Source: DASXRA01 sp035263725 (GTDB lineage Bacteria; Actinomycetota; Actinomycetes; Mycobacteriales; Jatrophihabitantaceae). Taken from it: DNA of 14,335 nucleotides. The stretch lies in assembly GCA_035263725.1 (NCBI GenBank), contig DATFRC010000191.1, forward strand, positions 1 to 14,335, in the 5' to 3' direction. Both the position numbers and the translations under genes were made by a program. A model generated the notes under the pieces. It had not been told where the DNA came from and ran no database searches. It saw only the letters and a program-made list of their open reading frames with translations. Positions 1 to 6,396 of the stretch are shown piece by piece (positions within the stretch are counted from its first letter, which is position 1; each line of letters begins with the position of its first letter).

Positions 1-358
1 TGGAGGCGCCCGAGGAGTGGACGCCGGTCGCCGACGAAGCGAGCGTGAAGGAAGCGGAGCCGCTGCTGGTGAAGACCGCCGACGTCGAGATTGTCTGGTC
101 CGCGAGGGTGGATCGTTGTATGCGCTCCTCGAGCGATGCGCGCATCAAGGCGGTCCGCTCCACGAAGGCAGGATCGAGGGCGGCTGCGTCGTCTGCCCTT
201 GGCACTCGAGCCGTTATCGCCTCTCCGACGGTGCTGCCCTCAGCGGCCCCACCGCCCATCCCCAGCCTGCGCTTGAGGTGAGGGTGCGCGACAGCAAGGT
301 GGAAGTGCGGTGGATGGCACCGGGGGATGCGGCCGCAGCCGGGTCGGCCGCAGACTGA
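1..358 (+). pseudogene. Rieske [2Fe-2S] domain protein, 3' part, frameshifted
   Basis: This is the C-terminal part of a Rieske iron-sulfur protein; the 5' end lies outside the window. The cluster-binding residues are clear in the frame of 98-358: CAH at 137-145 and CPWH at 194-205, giving C-x-H...C-x2-H, followed by the typical dG...GPtaHPqPaLeVrV strand region. CPWH rather than CPCHG suggests a ferredoxin/oxygenase-type low-potential Rieske domain. Upstream of about position 92 the sensible protein continues in a different frame (from position 3: EAPEEWTPVADEASV, then PLLVKTADVEIV), whereas the Rieske frame gives Arg-rich nonsense there. Adding one base near 93-95 would join them as ..DVEIV-LVREGGSLYAL... 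The gene is therefore a recent pseudogene or contains a sequencing error. From memory of the family, such domains are often fused behind a DUF2231 membrane domain in actinobacteria, which is not visible here. An intact alternative could start at GTG 17 but would lack the first strands of the fold. Confidence 0.8.
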
Positions 359-379
359 CGTCACGGCACACCCCGCCTC

Positions 380-1036
380 ATGGAACGACTGATGACTGCC
401 CGACCGCCGATGCTGCTCGCCGGCCTGGTAGATCCCGCGATCCGCTTCTCTTTCCGCATCACGAGAACCAGACCGGCGCTGCACCACGTCAACCTGACTG
501 AAACACAAGACGTGGCTGCGGCATTCATCGCCGCCCGGACCACGGCCGACCCATTCGTCGCTCTGGCCTACTGGCAGTTGGAGATGCAGACGGACCGCCA
601 ATACAAGGCGCTGACCGATCCGTCCGGACCGTACCGCCTGACCGTCGTGAGCACGGCTCAGCTCACGCCGTACGCCGATGCCGAGGAACTCATCGCGTCG
701 GTGCTCGCCACCCGAACCCTCGAAGTCACCACCTCCGCGGCAGATCGTGCTCACCCCCTGCTCGACGGCGCGGTGGGCGGCGCCTATTACCGTTTCCGGG
801 CGGTGCACGATTTCGTCGGGCACGTCGCGACGGGATTCGGCTTCGACAGAGACGGTGAATATTCAGCCTGGCTGATCCAGCGCACCTCCTACACGGGCCT
901 TGCTCGTTGGGCCGCCAGGACGGAGCTGCACGCGGAAATCAGTGCACTGTGGACGACCGGCCAGGTCGCGGACCACAAAGCCGTGTTGCTCGACCTAGAC
1001 GAGCCCGCGAGCGGCCCGGGTTGTCGGACGCGCTAG
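380..1036 (+). CDS. conserved protein of unknown function with HDxxGH motif
   Basis: I do not recognise a named family with known function. The 218-residue product has no signal peptide or membrane segment and should be cytoplasmic. Its most ordered stretch is residues 136-191: YYRFRAVHDFVGHVATGFGF, then DRDGEYSAW, then ARTELHAEISALW. That pattern (H143-D-x-x-G-H148, and E182-L-H184-A-E186) looks like a metal site, and I recall similar stretches in other uncharacterised actinobacterial proteins. The H-x4-H spacing with a Glu about 38 residues later resembles the iron ligands of pterin-dependent aromatic amino acid hydroxylases, but the rest of the sequence does not obviously match. Neither ATG 380 nor ATG 392 has a strong ribosome-binding site; GGAACG just before 392 makes the later start possible. 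The gene follows the broken Rieske gene by 21 bases and could be cotranscribed with it. Confidence 0.75.
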   Translation: MERLMTARPPMLLAGLVDPAIRFSFRITRTRPALHHVNLTETQDVAAAFIAARTTADPFVALAYWQLEMQTDRQYKALTDPSGPYRLTVVSTAQLTPYADAEELIASVLATRTLEVTTSAADRAHPLLDGAVGGAYYRFRAVHDFVGHVATGFGFDRDGEYSAWLIQRTSYTGLARWAARTELHAEISALWTTGQVADHKAVLLDLDEPASGPGCRTR

Positions 1037-1049
1037 CTGAGCGCTCCCC

Positions 1050-1373
1050 CTACATCGGCTGCAGTTCGAAGATCTCGACCGCGCACTTCCCTTCCGTGCC
1101 GGACAGGAACGGAAGGCCGTCGGTGAGCGCTTTCGCGGCGACGAGGTTGTCGGCTTCGACGATCGTGTAGCCGCTCAGGTCGCCCGCTGATCCTTCCGTA
1201 CCGTCGTCGCGGACGGATGTGCTCGTCCCGAACGGGGCGCCGACGTCGACAAGCGCCTTGCCAACCTTCTGCATCCACGCGGCGAACGCGGCCTGTCGCG
1301 CGGCGCCCTGCTCGGGCGTGAGGCCGGACACCGGCGTTGCCGGGCCACGGTAGAGGTAGATGAACTTGGCCAT
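1050..1373 (-). CDS. YciI-like (YCII-related domain) protein
   Basis: The 107-residue product matches the YCII-related family of small dimeric alpha/beta-barrel (ferredoxin-like) proteins: MAKFIYLYRG first strand, a helix containing QAAFAAWMQKVGKAL, the GYTIVEADNLVAAKAL strand-helix unit, and a C-terminal strand CAVEIFELQPM. The length is normal for the family. No catalytic function can be assigned from sequence; members are variously enzymes of small-molecule metabolism or unknown. Start ATG at 1373 is supported by GAAAGGA at 1382-1388, 8 bases upstream on the minus strand. It lies 100 bases after the padR gene in the same direction, so it may be cotranscribed and under PadR control. It converges on the gene ending at 1036 with only 13 bases between the stops. 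Confidence 0.85.
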   Translation of the reverse strand: MAKFIYLYRGPATPVSGLTPEQGAARQAAFAAWMQKVGKALVDVGAPFGTSTSVRDDGTEGSAGDLSGYTIVEADNLVAAKALTDGLPFLSGTEGKCAVEIFELQPM

Positions 1374-1473
1374 GTTGGGTGTCCTTTCGAGAACGGTGTG
1401 CCAATTCTTGCCTTCACCTCATGGACGAACGGCACACGCGCGGACGGACACGCTTGCTCTGATGGCCTGCCGC

Positions 1474-2046
1474 TCACCGACTGAGCTGATCGGCCATCCA
1501 CGCGCACCACCGCACATACTCGCGCTCGGCGCCAAGGCCGCGCTGCAGCGCCGCCCAGTTCCCGAAGATCGGCTCGCTTGGATCGCTCAGCCGGGCGCCG
1601 TGTTTGGCAGACAGGTTCTCGGCCATCTGCTCGAGTTCGGCCAGCCGCTGCTCGTGGGCTTCCTGCTCGGCCCGGAACAACGCCGCCGCCTCGGCCCGGT
1701 CGGCAGTCCACGCGGCGTAACTGCGCAGCACCACCTCGTCGCGCACGGCTCGCGGCTCGGGACGGGTGGTAACCCAGTCGCGCAGCAGCGCCCGCCCGGC
1801 ATCGGTGACCGCGTAGGTCTTACGGGCGCGTGGCCCCGGTCCGCGCTCGGCGCTAGACGTGACCATCCCGTCGCGCTCCAGCGCGGCGAGTTGCGGATAG
1901 ATCTGGCTGTGCGGCGCCTGCCAGAACAACCCGACCGGTTTCTCCATGAATCGGGCGAGCTGATAGCCCGTCGTCTCGCCGCGAGCGAGCACTGCCAGGA
2001 GCGCGTACGCGAGGGTTGGCCATTCACCCTCGCGTGCCCGGCTCAT
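1474..2046 (-). CDS. PadR family transcriptional regulator
   Basis: This is a DNA-binding repressor-type regulator of 190 residues. Residues about 9-85 form the PadR winged helix: PTLAYALLAVLARGETTGYQ, then the recognition region FWQAPHSQIYPQLAALERDG and the wing ending in RKTYAVTDAGRALL. Residues about 95-185 form the helical C-terminal dimerisation domain (Vir_act_alpha_C type), rich in Ala, Glu and Arg. The length is typical of the longer PadR subfamily. Start ATG 2046 has AAGGGAG at 2051-2057, four bases upstream. A palindrome at 2066-2083 just before the gene fits the PadR operator consensus, which suggests autoregulation. Related regulators respond to phenolic acids or drugs, but the inducer here is unknown. 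Likely targets by position are padR itself, the YciI-like gene behind it and the divergent lipoprotein hydrolase. Confidence 0.92.
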   Translation of the reverse strand: MSRAREGEWPTLAYALLAVLARGETTGYQLARFMEKPVGLFWQAPHSQIYPQLAALERDGMVTSSAERGPGPRARKTYAVTDAGRALLRDWVTTRPEPRAVRDEVVLRSYAAWTADRAEAAALFRAEQEAHEQRLAELEQMAENLSAKHGARLSDPSEPIFGNWAALQRGLGAEREYVRWCAWMADQLSR

Positions 2047-2065
2047 GCGTCTCCCTTGACGTCAC

Positions 2066-2083
2066 TATGTATCTCTATACATA
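2066..2083. promoter_or_regulatory. probable PadR operator in divergent promoter region
   Basis: The sequence reads TATGTAT-CTCT-ATACATA: perfect 7-base arms around a 4-base centre. It contains ATGT-N8-ACAT (2067-2082), the pattern described for PadR-family operators. It lies in the 63-base gap between padR (start 2046) and the divergent lipoprotein hydrolase (start 2110), and is the only AT-rich stretch there, so it probably overlaps the -10 elements of one or both promoters. Binding by the adjacent PadR protein is inferred. Confidence 0.7.
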
Positions 2084-2109
2084 CTCGATCGGCCGAGCGA
2101 GAGGTCATC

Positions 2110-2907
2110 ATGGTGCCAGGAAGCAGCCGTTGCATCCTGCTCGGTGTACTCGCAATCCTCCTCTGCACCGTGGCCTGTAGTACGCGCGGCGCAGATAAGC
2201 GCGACGGGGGTTCGCCCGCGTCAAGCGCCGCAGCGAGCGCGGCAGCGAGCACCGCACCGAGCACGGCATCGAGCACCGTCACCGAGCCGGAGTGCGGTGT
2301 GCCCATCGCTGGGCGGCACCGCTACCTGCCGATATCGGCCAGCAGGCAGACCAACGTGCTGCTGCTCGGCAGTGGGCCGCGCGGCGTCGTCGTCGGCGCC
2401 CAGGCGAACGGCGGTATCTGCCAGACGCTCGACTACGCGCAGACGCTGACGGCGCGCGGCTACCACGTCGCGGTGTTCGACTGGATTGCTGACTATGCCG
2501 GCGAGATGACCACCGCGGCGCGCGTCTTGCTGACCAATGGCGCCCGCGAGGTTGTGGTGGGCGGCTTCTCGCGGGGCGCGTTGGTCGGGCTGGGCATAGC
2601 CCCGTCGCTCGGCCGGAGGGTCGTCGGCGTCTTCTCGGTCAGTGGCGGGCCGTCAGCCATCGAGGGCTTCCCGACAATTGCGTCGCTCGCGCGGTTCGCG
2701 GGGCCGATCCTGCTCGTGTGCAGCGCGGACGATTCGGTGTTCCCTCAGGGCACGAGCGCACGGATCGCGCGAGCGCACACCGCCGGCCCGAGCAGCCTGC
2801 TGGTCGTGCCGGGATCCGAGCACGCCCTTGCGCTGCTCGACGGGTCGCAGGGCCCGCGCATCAAGAGCGCGATAGACACGTTCCTCCGCCACGTGCTAGG
2901 TGGTTGA
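2110..2907 (+). CDS. lipoprotein alpha/beta hydrolase
   Basis: This is a probable membrane-anchored serine hydrolase of 265 residues. Residues 8-22 are a hydrophobic signal segment ending in a lipobox-like TVA-C23, so Cys23 would be the lipidated residue (Thr at -3 is off consensus). An Ala/Ser/Thr-rich linker follows (about 36-58). The hydrolase domain spans about 70-263: nucleophile elbow G152-F-S154-R-G156, an acidic residue in CSADDS (Asp207 or Asp208) and the histidine in PGSEHAL (His238) form a plausible catalytic triad. The short domain resembles dienelactone-hydrolase-like alpha/beta hydrolases; the substrate is unknown. Start ATG 2110 is chosen over the much longer open frame because the signal peptide begins there and AGAGG lies at 2100-2104; the upstream frame is antisense to padR. 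The nearby operator suggests possible PadR control. The gene ends 31 bases from the convergent VWA gene. Confidence 0.87.
   Translation: MVPGSSRCILLGVLAILLCTVACSTRGADKRDGGSPASSAAASAAASTAPSTASSTVTEPECGVPIAGRHRYLPISASRQTNVLLLGSGPRGVVVGAQANGGICQTLDYAQTLTARGYHVAVFDWIADYAGEMTTAARVLLTNGAREVVVGGFSRGALVGLGIAPSLGRRVVGVFSVSGGPSAIEGFPTIASLARFAGPILLVCSADDSVFPQGTSARIARAHTAGPSSLLVVPGSEHALALLDGSQGPRIKSAIDTFLRHVLGG
2230..2277 (+). repeat. 4 x 12-bp tandem repeat in lipoprotein linker
   Basis: Four in-frame 12-base units of the form GCA-NCG-AGC-RCS encode the tetrapeptides AASA, AAST, APST and ASST. They form the flexible linker between the lipid anchor and the hydrolase domain. The repeat length is a multiple of three, so copy-number change would alter linker length without a frameshift. 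Confidence 0.75.
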
Positions 2908-2938
2908 TCTCCGTGCCAGGTGCGTCTGGGAGCAGGTG

Positions 2939-4720
2939 CTAGCCGGGGACGCCGGACAGCGCGCCGGATACGGCGTGGACGAACGCGCCGATGACCTGAT
3001 CCGGGGTGGTGAGCGTGTCGACTTGGCCGCCGACGGGGGTGACGGCGCGCTGGAGCAGATCGGCGGGGACGGCGCTGCCGATGCCGAAGATGCTGAGCTG
3101 GACGCGCTTGTTCGGGTCGGTGCCGGCGAGCGCGGTGTGGAGTTGGGCGAGGCTTATGGAGTCGGGGTCGTCCTCGTTCACGCCGTCGGTGAATAGCACG
3201 ACCTCGTTGGGCATGTCCTGTTTGTAGTTGGCTTGCTGGTACCGGTAGGCCGCCAGGATGGTGTCGTACAGGCCGGTGCCGGTTGGGCGGGCCTGTAGGT
3301 GGTTTGCGCTGGTGGTGATCGCCGCGCGCTGGGGGGCGGTCAGCGGGGCGGGGGCGACCAGGACCTGCCAGTCGTTGGGTGGGCTGAGCCGGGATCCGAA
3401 CTGCCACAGGCCCAGCTGCGCGCTGTCAGGTAGTAGGGCGTTGACCTGAGCGATGCCTTGCCGGGCGAGGACGATCTTGGGGGTGCGGGTGCCGGGGGCT
3501 GGGTCGCTCATCGACCCGGAGACGTCAAGGACGATCAGCATATTGGACCGGCGTAGGTCAGGGTGCCAAGTGGACAACACGTGGTAGGCCAGGTGTGCCG
3601 GGATCGCCCCCATCGCGGCAGCGGTGGGCGTCGGCATGCCGGCCGTGGCGAGGCCTTGAGGTGAGGAGGTGTGCCAGTCGGCGCCGCGCAGTCCGGACCC
3701 GGCGAGGGCCTGGGCTGCGGCGGGAGACGTGAGCGCCTGGTACAAGCGGTGCAGTGATACGGCCTTGTCCGGGTCGGCCAGTCCGGCGGCGGTGGGGAAC
3801 CACGTGTAGTTCAGCAGGGTCGTGCCGTCGGTGGGCGCGACCACCGTGTAGTCGCGGGCGTGACCGGAGGCGAGCAGCGCGTATTCCGGCACGATGCCCA
3901 CCTGATTCGCGTGGATCGGCAGCGCCGGCACTGCACCGGTCGTGGTGGCGGCGGCGCGCCAGATTCGGAACAGATCCAGCGCCGAGACGAGGGGTCCGTC
4001 GGCACCGAGGATCGCTCCGGCCAGCCCGCCCGCGCCGGCCATGCCGTCGCCGGTACCGGCCGGGTCGGCGAGCACCAGGTGCCATGAAGCGTTCGGCGCG
4101 GCCAACATCCGGCCCAGGCCGAGCCACGACCGGGCGCTCGCGGGAAGGGCCGGGCTGCCGTGGCGGGTGACGAAATAGAGCGGGCTGGTGGCGATGACCT
4201 CCCCGGACGCGCGAGGCAGGGCAACCGGGTTGAATACCGTGGACCAGGATGTGTCGTCGGGGATCCAGGCGTCGGCTCCGACCGCTGCCGCCGCCGGCGC
4301 GGCGAAACGGCCATCGGCGGTGATGACCCGCACAGCCACGCACTGCGGCGCGGTGGCCAGCGGGCCGGCGATCCGGCGCAGCGCGGTCGCGAACGATGTC
4401 GCCGTGACCACGGTGACGCCGTGTGAACACGTTGCCGTGTGAGCCGCACTGGCAGCGCTGATCACCTGGCCGGATTCGGCATGCTGAGCGCTGGTTGGGT
4501 CGTGCCGCCCGGAAAACACGGCGGCGAGCGTGGCGCCCACCAACACACCTACGCCGACGGCTGCCAGCAGCCACGTCCAGCGACGGCTGCCACGCTGGCG
4601 ATCTACAGACATACTGTCGGCCTGATGTCGGCCCATCCCTGGCACCCCCCCGGGGAAAGCTTCGACCATAGAGGCGATCCGGGCGGCGATGGAACCAGCA
4701 CGCCGTAGCCATCCGGACAC
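2939..4720 (-). CDS. membrane-anchored substrate-binding/VWA fusion protein
   Basis: The 593-residue product (from the farthest start) has one transmembrane segment at about 48-70 after RR, placing the bulk outside the membrane. Residues about 95-370 look like a type II periplasmic binding-protein fold (VTVVTATSF, then ADAWIPDD, FNPVALPRASGEVIATSPLY and VPEYALL). Residues about 392-590 form a von Willebrand factor A domain with an intact MIDAS metal site: D399-V-S401-G-S403, T480 in PTGTGLYD and D512 in FTDGVNED. VWA domains bind protein or glycan partners through a divalent metal; the ligand is unknown. The start is uncertain: GTG 4720 has AAAGG too close, while ATG 4636 (G-rich stretch upstream) or ATG 4612, just before the basic patch and membrane helix, are realistic. 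It stands alone between a convergent hydrolase and a 122-base gap. Confidence 0.88.
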   Translation of the reverse strand: MSGWLRRAGSIAARIASMVEAFPGGVPGMGRHQADSMSVDRQRGSRRWTWLLAAVGVGVLVGATLAAVFSGRHDPTSAQHAESGQVISAASAAHTATCSHGVTVVTATSFATALRRIAGPLATAPQCVAVRVITADGRFAAPAAAAVGADAWIPDDTSWSTVFNPVALPRASGEVIATSPLYFVTRHGSPALPASARSWLGLGRMLAAPNASWHLVLADPAGTGDGMAGAGGLAGAILGADGPLVSALDLFRIWRAAATTTGAVPALPIHANQVGIVPEYALLASGHARDYTVVAPTDGTTLLNYTWFPTAAGLADPDKAVSLHRLYQALTSPAAAQALAGSGLRGADWHTSSPQGLATAGMPTPTAAAMGAIPAHLAYHVLSTWHPDLRRSNMLIVLDVSGSMSDPAPGTRTPKIVLARQGIAQVNALLPDSAQLGLWQFGSRLSPPNDWQVLVAPAPLTAPQRAAITTSANHLQARPTGTGLYDTILAAYRYQQANYKQDMPNEVVLFTDGVNEDDPDSISLAQLHTALAGTDPNKRVQLSIFGIGSAVPADLLQRAVTPVGGQVDTLTTPDQVIGAFVHAVSGALSGVPG

Positions 4721-4792
4721 CCTTTGCCCGTGCGCGAGAGCGTCTTAGTACGGCCACTGAACCTCAGCCCGGCTTCGCGATCACCCGACCGG

Positions 4793-4815
4793 CGACTGTC
4801 CACTGTGGACGGTCG
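4793..4815 (-). terminator. stem-loop after the peptidase gene, possible terminator
   Basis: Arms CGACTGTCCA (4793-4802) and TGGACGGTCG (4806-4815) pair over 10 bp with one G-T wobble around a CTG loop. The element lies 28-50 bases beyond the minus-strand stop at 4843, where a terminator for the two-gene unit would be expected. There is no following U-run, so the call is tentative. The rest of the 4721-4842 gap holds only two similar 12-base stretches (4781-4792 and 4831-4842, TCAYCCGACCGG). Confidence 0.35.
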
Positions 4816-4842
4816 GCGTCGATCGTTGTGTCATCCGACCGG

Positions 4843-5685
4843 TCAGTACGTAATGCGTGGGAATTCCGATCGAGCCCGCTCCAACTCGTGGGTCCATCGC
4901 TTCGGCCACCCGAAGGCCGACCGAGCCAGGTCGGTGACATCGCTCCCGGCCGCGCCGCTGGTGAAATGGAGGTACTCGCCCCAGTTCAGGTCGCGCAGGT
5001 AATGCGTGTCTGCGCCGCGGGGGAAGTGCTCGGCGAGCAACCGGAAGAAGCGCACCATGACCTGCGGGCCGCCGCCGGTGCCGGCGCGCAGCGGACGCCA
5101 CCAGTCGCGAAACCAATGCGTGCCACGTCGTGGGAACGAGTCGGCGTTTCGATCGAAGGTCGTAGCCACGTCGGCTGCCCACCGATTCAGCCCCAGCGCC
5201 AGGTACACGTCGTGCACGAAGAACTCGGCCCACTTGCTGTCACCCCAGATGGGGAAGGCCGGCGAACCCCAGGCTCCGTTGTTCGCCCCCTCCACCACAT
5301 GGGAAATCTCGTGCGTGACCACCTCGTGAACTTTGCTGTCGTCTGCGCGGTACGGCCCTGGGCCACAGTCGGTGACATTGCGATAGTCGTGGCTCGCGTC
5401 CTGGTAGCTCGACGGGTGGCCACCGGGATAACGGCCCTGGTGGAAGATCGGGTAGAGCAGCGGGTCCGGCCCGAAATCCCCGTACGTCTGCTTGGTGTAG
5501 CGCCAGACGTCGTCCAGATACGGGACCAGCCACCGCGCGGCGTCGTCGGGCACATCGGGGTCGAAGTAGACCGCCACGTGGCTGGTCGCGCCCGCCAGAT
5601 GAAGCAGTTGGTTGTGCTCGAACCAGTGTTCTCGCCAGGTCGGCGGCGGCCCGGCACGCGCGTTCTGGTGGTCAGTCGAGCGCAC
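4843..5685 (-). CDS. HEXXH metallopeptidase-like protein
   Basis: From GTG 5685 the product has 280 residues. It carries a zinc-protease signature, THEISH (H125-E126-x2-H129), followed 25 residues later by a Glu in SKWAEFF (E154), the spacing of gluzincin-type enzymes. Flanking conserved-looking blocks include VAVYFDPDVP, TYGDFGPDPLLYPIFHQGRY, GSPAFPIWGDSKWAE and LNWGEYLHFTSGAAG. I recall similar uncharacterised actinobacterial proteins, many secreted, but cannot name a peptidase family. No signal peptide is visible here, even when the frame is extended to ATG 5769, so this copy is cytoplasmic or has lost its N-terminus. GTG 5685 is preferred because the longer frame would run 98 bases into the preceding gene; it overlaps that gene's stop by 14 bases, implying translational coupling. 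No clear ribosome-binding site precedes it. Confidence 0.75.
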   Translation of the reverse strand: MRSTDHQNARAGPPPTWREHWFEHNQLLHLAGATSHVAVYFDPDVPDDAARWLVPYLDDVWRYTKQTYGDFGPDPLLYPIFHQGRYPGGHPSSYQDASHDYRNVTDCGPGPYRADDSKVHEVVTHEISHVVEGANNGAWGSPAFPIWGDSKWAEFFVHDVYLALGLNRWAADVATTFDRNADSFPRRGTHWFRDWWRPLRAGTGGGPQVMVRFFRLLAEHFPRGADTHYLRDLNWGEYLHFTSGAAGSDVTDLARSAFGWPKRWTHELERARSEFPRITY

Positions 5686-6109
5686 TGCTGTTGGGGTCGG
5701 ACGCCTCAAGGTCGCGGATCCGGCGGCAGAGCAGCAGTTGCACCTGGTGCGACATCCCGGGGTACGCATCGATGACAGTGCGGAACATGCTCTGCGAAAT
5801 CTCCATTGTCTCGACCTCGCCGTCGGCCATGATGCTTGCGGTGCGGGCGCCTCCGTCGATCAGGCTGATCTCGCCGAAATAGTCGTTTGCCGAGACGGTG
5901 TCCACCTGCTTGCCGTGCTTGGTCACTTTGCCGGTGCCCTCGAGGATCAGGAAGAACCCCGTCGGCGCGCCACCCTCCGAGACGATTTCTTCGCCGTCCC
6001 CCCAGCGCTTGGTCGTCGACGCCCGCACCAGCCTGCGGATTTCGAACGGCGCAAGAAGCCGGAACAGGTCGACGCTCTGGAGACGGTTGACGGCATCCTC
6101 TTCGGTCAC
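5672..6109 (-). CDS. single-domain cyclic-nucleotide-binding protein
   Basis: The 145-residue product is a CRP/cAMP-receptor-type binding domain with nothing else attached. Residues about 15-125 form the beta-roll (LAPFEIRRLVRASTTKRWGD, then GFFLILEGTGKVTKHG). The phosphate-binding cassette is intact: F78-G-E80-I-S-L...G-A-R89-T90-A-S, with the Glu and Arg that contact cyclic nucleotide ribose and phosphate. A C-terminal helix (YPGMSHQVQLLLCRRIRDLE) follows, but there is no helix-turn-helix, so it is not a CRP-type transcription factor. It may regulate a partner protein by ligand-dependent contact. Start GTG 6109 is supported by AGGGAGGG at 6113-6120. Its 3' end overlaps the HEXXH gene, so the two are probably made together. 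Confidence 0.9.
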   Translation of the reverse strand: MTEEDAVNRLQSVDLFRLLAPFEIRRLVRASTTKRWGDGEEIVSEGGAPTGFFLILEGTGKVTKHGKQVDTVSANDYFGEISLIDGGARTASIMADGEVETMEISQSMFRTVIDAYPGMSHQVQLLLCRRIRDLEASDPNSSALD

Positions 6110-6164
6110 GTGCCCTCCCTCGTCGGCGATCGCCTGAAACGTATCGGGTAGAGCACCTGCGCCG

Positions 6165-6341
6165 CTACGTGACGGCGCGGGTTTGATCGCCGATTGACGG
6201 CGACGTGGCGCGCGCGGTCAGCGGGCGGGTTTCCGCAGTGGTCACCGCCGGACTGACCAGCGGACCTGGGCGCAGCAGCAGGGCGGCGACGACTGCCCCA
6301 CCGGCCGCGATCGCGCACGTCCACCATTCGTTCGTGTGATG
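6165..6341 (-). pseudogene. probable C-terminal remnant of a membrane transporter
   Basis: A 58-codon open stretch without a start codon reads NEWWTCAIAAGGAVVAALLL, then RPGPLVSP and a polar tail ending ATSPSIGDQTRAVT before TAG at 6165-6167. One strongly hydrophobic helix followed by an Arg and a disordered tail is how many MFS (DHA2-type) drug transporters end. An in-frame stop at 6342-6344 and no upstream continuation indicate a decayed fragment. It accounts for most of the 287-base gap between the cyclic-nucleotide gene and tag; I see nothing else there. Chance reading through GC-rich DNA remains possible. Confidence 0.35.
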
Positions 6342-6396
6342 TCATGGCTGATGTCGACCTCGACGCTCAGTGTGGAGCGTGACGCTGGAGGGCCGG

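Noticed and set aside
1360..2109. Long upstream extension of the lipoprotein hydrolase frame
   Set aside because: It is antisense to padR and to the start of the YciI-like gene, both of which have clear family motifs and ribosome-binding sites. The hydrolase has its own signal peptide and ribosome-binding site at 2110.
3558..4757. 399-codon minus-strand open frame overlapping the VWA gene
   Set aside because: The translation is Arg/Pro/Gly-rich without domains and lies in another frame of the well-supported binding/VWA gene. It is a GC-driven shadow.
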